Shown: in pieces, positions 60,201 through 64,000 of the stretch
Numbering within the stretch: the first letter of the stretch is position 1
Layout: every line of letters starts with the position of its first letter
Source of the DNA: Arsenophonus sp046530785
GTDB taxonomy: Bacteria; Pseudomonadota; Gammaproteobacteria; Enterobacterales; Enterobacteriaceae
Reading direction: 5' to 3'
Length of the DNA stretch: 64,000 nt
Assembly (NCBI GenBank): GCA_046530785.1
Contig: JBHEQT010000003.1
Coordinates: forward strand, 62,001-126,000
Notes under the pieces: model-generated
Databases searched by the model: none
Seen by the model: the letters and a program-made list of their open reading frames with translations, nothing else
What the model was told of the DNA's origin: nothing
Program-made: the position numbers and the translations under genes

Positions 60201-62164
60201 ACTACATCCTTTTCTGCAGAAAGGTATTTTAAATTAAAAGAAAATAGGATTATTTTGAAGAAAATAGGATCAATTAAAAATTTTCGAATTAATATCTAAC
60301 AATATTAAAAATATACATCTATTTTAATAGAAAATAGATACTTATATAAAGTTTTTATAGGATTAAATCCTAACAAGATACTCCCATTGATATATATAAT
60401 TTATTCTAATTTTAAGTTATTTTATTGTAGTTTTTCTCATCTATTTTTTAACAAAGATACCTAAAACTTATTTAAAATAAAAACCATGATTTTAGTATAT
60501 TATTTTTCTGGTTGTAATTTATGAATATGTAATATATATAGATAAAATATCTTAAAATTTAATTTTAAATAATTACTATTTTTTTGACTTTTACTTCGGA
60601 TAAAGATAAATACTTATTTTAATTCTATTATTACTTAGATGTTAAATTTTATAAGTTTATTAAAATAATTTAAATAAATTAATTCCTTACTTTCAATAGT
60701 ATTTAAAAAATTTTTCTAATTATTTTCTTTTATTTTATTTTATTTTAAATTTTTTACAAAATTCTAAAAGTGAATTTAAAATTTTTTGCCATTCCCCCCC
60801 ATTATTCTATAAAATCAAGTTCTTTTATTAGATAGTAAAAAGTAATTAGGAATAATTATTTCGATCTTATTAACTTTTATTGAAAATACCTATTTAATTT
60901 TCTTTTTAAATTTTTCCTCATTCTTAGTATGAACAGCAAGAATTTAATTATTAGTATTTTAATACTAAATTTATATATAATCCATAAATATTAGTTTATA
61001 TTAACACTTAATATGTTCTTCATGAGAAAGTGAATAACTCTTAATACTTTAAAAGTTGTTTATTAAGTTCCTCTCTTAATCATATTTAATTACCAAAATG
61101 ATTATTATTTTGTAAGTTTATTGGTTTCTATATAGCTATTTATTTATACCTTCAACTAAAAAGTATCTAATTTTTTAAAATTAATTCCTAACTTAAATAT
61201 AGGATTTTATCCTCTTCCGCTAAACTATTACATTATTTACTCTATTTATTATAGAGTCATTAATCTTGTGATAGCCGTTTAATTTAAAGTGTTGATATAA
61301 AAATAGAGTAGAGAAATTTTTATAATTAAATACTTTTCTATTTTGATTTTAAAAGATTTTTTTGTTTTATATAAGAGTATAATTAGGTGTCATATATATG
61401 ACTCTATATAAAAGATTGTTGAAGATTATTAAATGATTTTCTAATTAGTTCTTACTAAGACAAGAGACAAGATTAATATTTTGAATAATTAATAAAAATA
61501 TCTTATTTGATTTATAAATTTTCTGGTAACGATCAGAAGTGCTATTACTGAAATAATAATGTTTTCGATAAATATAGCATCAAGTTGATTGGATCATTAC
61601 ATAATGCTACATTATTAGTACAGGATAAGTCATTAAATTTTGATCAGACGATTATTTTTGTACTTAAAGTAATAAAAATGAATGGTACTTAAAATTAATG
61701 CTTATAATCAAATTAGAATTTTTCTTCAAGAAATTTAAATTACGTATATAATATTTGAATCTATCTAAATAATTAGTAACAATTCTATTCAATAAAAATT
61801 TTTTGATAAATAATTAAAATGAATTATATTTCATTTGAAAATAAAAACAAATTAAATTATTTATGATAAGAATAAAGTAAATTGTTTTAGAAAGATAATT
61901 TTCACCTAAACATATATAAATTTTCTAATTACTTAGATTTTTAGAATAATTTATTGCTAAATTACCATCATTAATAAATTAAAAATTTTTAAATAATATT
62001 AAAATAAAATCACTTCTTTTATTTTAAAAGAAATATAAAATATCCATTTTAAGATAGATTGTTTTAAGTAAAATATTATCGTTATCTTATATTATTTAAT
62101 TAGATAGGTGATAGCTATACATATATAGTGATTTGATAAAAATATTACTTTAGTGAGGTTAATA
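60200..62164. other. Eroded spacer upstream of sufA
   Basis: About 2 kb where menI would be expected. No MenI fragment was recognised. The final 100 bases before sufA must carry the suf promoter; a TATCGTTATC stretch at 62075-62087 and an AT-rich symmetric patch near 62110-62130 are possible regulator sites, but neither matches a known Fur or IscR box well. Confidence 0.4.
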
Positions 62165-62533
62165 ATGATAAGTCATATTGATACTTTTTTTTTAAATAAA
62201 AAAATTTGGAAGGGACTTACTATGACAGATAAAGCAGCTGATCAAATTTGTAAATTAATAAAAAAAAATCCAAATAGTTTAGGATTGTCTCTTAATATCA
62301 AACAATCAGGGTGTGCAGGATTTGGCTATGTTCTTGAATTAATAAATAATCCAACTAAAGAGTATTTATTATTTCAAAATAATAACGCTAAACTTTTTGT
62401 TGCTATAAAAGCGATGCCATTTATTGATGGTACTGAGGTTGATTATGTTTTTGATGGGCTTAATCAAGAATTTAAATTTAGCAATCCTAAAGCTCAACAC
62501 GCTTGTGGTTGTGGTGAAAGCTTTGGTATTTAG
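62165..62533 (+). CDS. sufA: SufA, A-type iron-sulfur carrier
   Basis: From the ATG at 62165 the protein has 122 residues, exactly as E. coli SufA. The cluster ligands are Cys in QSGCAGFGYVLE and Cys-Gly-Cys in ACGCGESFGI at the end. SufA accepts clusters from the SufBCD scaffold and delivers them to apoproteins. I prefer this start over a GTG four codons upstream because GAGG at 62155-62158 is correctly spaced for it. sufB begins 12 bases after the stop, so this is the start of the suf operon. It is related to erpA (8945-9289), and both are kept. Confidence 0.96.
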   Translation: MISHIDTFFLNKKIWKGLTMTDKAADQICKLIKKNPNSLGLSLNIKQSGCAGFGYVLELINNPTKEYLLFQNNNAKLFVAIKAMPFIDGTEVDYVFDGLNQEFKFSNPKAQHACGCGESFGI

Positions 62534-62545
62534 GTTAATTAAATT

Positions 62546-64000
62546 ATGTTACAGAGAAAAATAGAAATTGGTGATGATATTGAAAAATGGTTAGCGGAGC
62601 ATCGGTATAAAGAAGGGTTTTTTACTCAAGTTGAAACGGATAAATTAGCTAAAGGTCTTAATGAAGATGTCATAAAGACCATATCAGCCAAACGTAATGA
62701 ACCTAATTGGATGTTAGAGTTTCGCTTAGAAGCTTATCAATATTGGTTAAATATGGAAGAACCTCACTGGCTTAAAGGTTATTATCCTAAGTTAAATTAT
62801 CAGGAATACAGTTATTATGCAGCGCCATTCTGTAGTAGTTGCGATGATAACTATCAAGTTGAAACTAACTTATCAATAGGTTCTGGAGGAGGTGATGTCC
62901 ATAAAAATAATTACCTGACAAAAGAAGTTGAAAAAACATTTAATAAACTTGGCGTACCAGTACGTGAAGGTAAATCGGTTGCAGTAGATGCTATTTTTGA
63001 CTCTGTTTCTGTTTCGACAACTTATTGTAGTGAATTAGCGAAACTGGGAATTGTTTTCTGCTCTTTCGGTGAAGCGATTCAACAATATCCTGAGTTAGTA
63101 AAAAAATATATTGGTACGGTTGTTTCTAATCAAGATAACTTTTTTGCTGCATTAAATTCCAGTGTAGCATCTGATGGGACATTTGTTTATGTGCCAAAAG
63201 GTGTTCGTTGTCCGATGGAATTATCAACATATTTTCGTATTAATGCAGCTAAAACAGGTCAATTCGAACGAACTATATTGATTGCTGATGAAGGAAGCTA
63301 CGTTAGTTATATTGAAGGATGTTCTGCTCCAGTTCGAGATAGTTATCAGTTACATGCTGCTGTAGTTGAAGTTATTGTTCATAAGGACGCTGAAGTAAAG
63401 TACTCTACAGTACAAAATTGGTTTTCTGGTGGTAAAAGTAAAACTGGTGGAATTTTAAATTTTGTCACTAAACGTGCATTATGTGAAGGAAAGAATTCTA
63501 AAATGTCCTGGACGCAGTCTGAAACAGGGTCAGCTATTACTTGGAAATATCCCAGTGTTATTCTTAGAGGAGATAATTCGGTTGGGGAATTTTTTTCAGT
63601 TGCATTAACAAATGGTAATCAACAGGCTGATACCGGTACAAAAATGATTCATATTGGTAAAAATACACATTCGACTATCATTTCAAAGGGGATTTCAGCT
63701 GGAAGAGGTCAAAACAGTTATCGCGGTTTAGTAAAAATTTTATCGAGTGCACAAAACGCAAGAAATTATACTCAATGTGATTCTATGTTAATTGGTACTG
63801 AGTGTGGTGCACACACCTTTCCTTGTATTGAAGTAAAAAATAGTAGTGCACAGTTAGAGCATGAAGCTACAACATCTCGTATTGGTGAATATCAGCTCTT
63901 TTATTGTTTGCAACGTGGCATTAATCAAGATGATGCTATTTCTATGATCGTGAATGGTTTCTGTAAAGATATTTTTTCTGAATTACCATTAGAGTTTGCC
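62546..64000 (+). CDS. sufB: SufB, Fe-S cluster scaffold subunit (3' end outside window)
   Basis: An open frame of 485 codons runs to the window edge. It aligns with nearly all of E. coli SufB (495 aa) and ends in SELPLEFA, about ten residues short of the C terminus. SufB is the core of the SufBC2D complex, where clusters are built from sulfur delivered by SufSE. The scaffold cysteine in TQCDSMLIG is Cys411 here (Cys405 in E. coli). YKEGFFTQVETDKLAKGL, AKRNEPNWMLEFRL and LSTYFRINAAKTGQFERT are strongly conserved. The N terminus is slightly divergent. sufC, sufD, sufS and sufE should follow beyond the window. Confidence 0.97.
   Translation, partial: MLQRKIEIGDDIEKWLAEHRYKEGFFTQVETDKLAKGLNEDVIKTISAKRNEPNWMLEFRLEAYQYWLNMEEPHWLKGYYPKLNYQEYSYYAAPFCSSCDDNYQVETNLSIGSGGGDVHKNNYLTKEVEKTFNKLGVPVREGKSVAVDAIFDSVSVSTTYCSELAKLGIVFCSFGEAIQQYPELVKKYIGTVVSNQDNFFAALNSSVASDGTFVYVPKGVRCPMELSTYFRINAAKTGQFERTILIADEGSYVSYIEGCSAPVRDSYQLHAAVVEVIVHKDAEVKYSTVQNWFSGGKSKTGGILNFVTKRALCEGKNSKMSWTQSETGSAITWKYPSVILRGDNSVGEFFSVALTNGNQQADTGTKMIHIGKNTHSTIISKGISAGRGQNSYRGLVKILSSAQNARNYTQCDSMLIGTECGAHTFPCIEVKNSSAQLEHEATTSRIGEYQLFYCLQRGINQDDAISMIVNGFCKDIFSELPLEFA

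Noticed and set aside
1..64000. tRNA, rRNA, CRISPR arrays, insertion sequences and phage genes
   Set aside because: I looked for T-loop signatures, conserved rRNA blocks, regularly spaced repeats and transposase motifs and saw none; a covariance-model search would be needed to exclude divergent RNAs.

Overview
The window looks like part of the chromosome of a gammaproteobacterial (Enterobacterales-type) insect endosymbiont in advanced genome erosion. Every surviving gene has its closest recognisable counterpart in E. coli/Yersinia-type genomes, and many sit in the enterobacterial order. The DNA is extremely AT-rich, and only about 18 kb of 64 kb (roughly 29 percent) is intact coding sequence. 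The long spaces between genes are largely decayed genes: reading them in three frames recovers collinear fragments of the gene expected from enterobacterial synteny. I saw no tRNA, rRNA, insertion sequence, phage or CRISPR. The exact lineage (for example an Arsenophonus- or Sodalis-like symbiont) cannot be fixed from this window.

Layout. Positions 1-3.8 kb: relA with an intact 5' half and a decayed 3' half, then rlmD remnants. 3.8-8.9 kb: eroded DNA with two unexplained stop-free frames and a large palindrome. 8.9-25 kb is one block whose order matches the inverted E. coli segment erpA-hemL-mrcB-dksA-pcnB-folK-yadH-yadG-speE-speD: the A-type Fe-S carrier ErpA, HemL for heme, PBP1b, the stringent-response cofactor DksA, decayed pcnB, FolK, the YadGH ABC exporter and the spermidine pathway. 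29.6 kb: a lone MATE transporter. 32-43.8 kb is the mutS/nlpD-pcm-surE-ispF-ispD-ftsB block with mutS dead, nothing detected where truD and rpoS are expected, and ftsB interrupted by a one-base frameshift in a homopolymer. 46.6 kb: yafD alone, followed by about 8 kb with no recognised gene. 55.5-64 kb is ydiK-(dead ydiJ)-sufA-sufB, with sufB running off the window end.

Functionally, what survives supports Fe-S assembly (ErpA, SufAB), heme, folate and isoprenoid precursors (IspDF), wall growth and separation (PBP1b, NlpD, FtsB), polyamines and a few membrane transporters. Mismatch repair (MutS), poly(A) polymerase and some rRNA methylation have been lost.

No new multi-gene system was found. 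The observations most worth checking are the truncated relA, whose synthetase half stays open while its 3' half has collapsed; the essential-gene frameshift in ftsB at a run of six A/T pairs; the mutS pseudogene; and several perfect 15-18 bp hairpins, some with terminator-like T-tracts, standing in otherwise decayed DNA.
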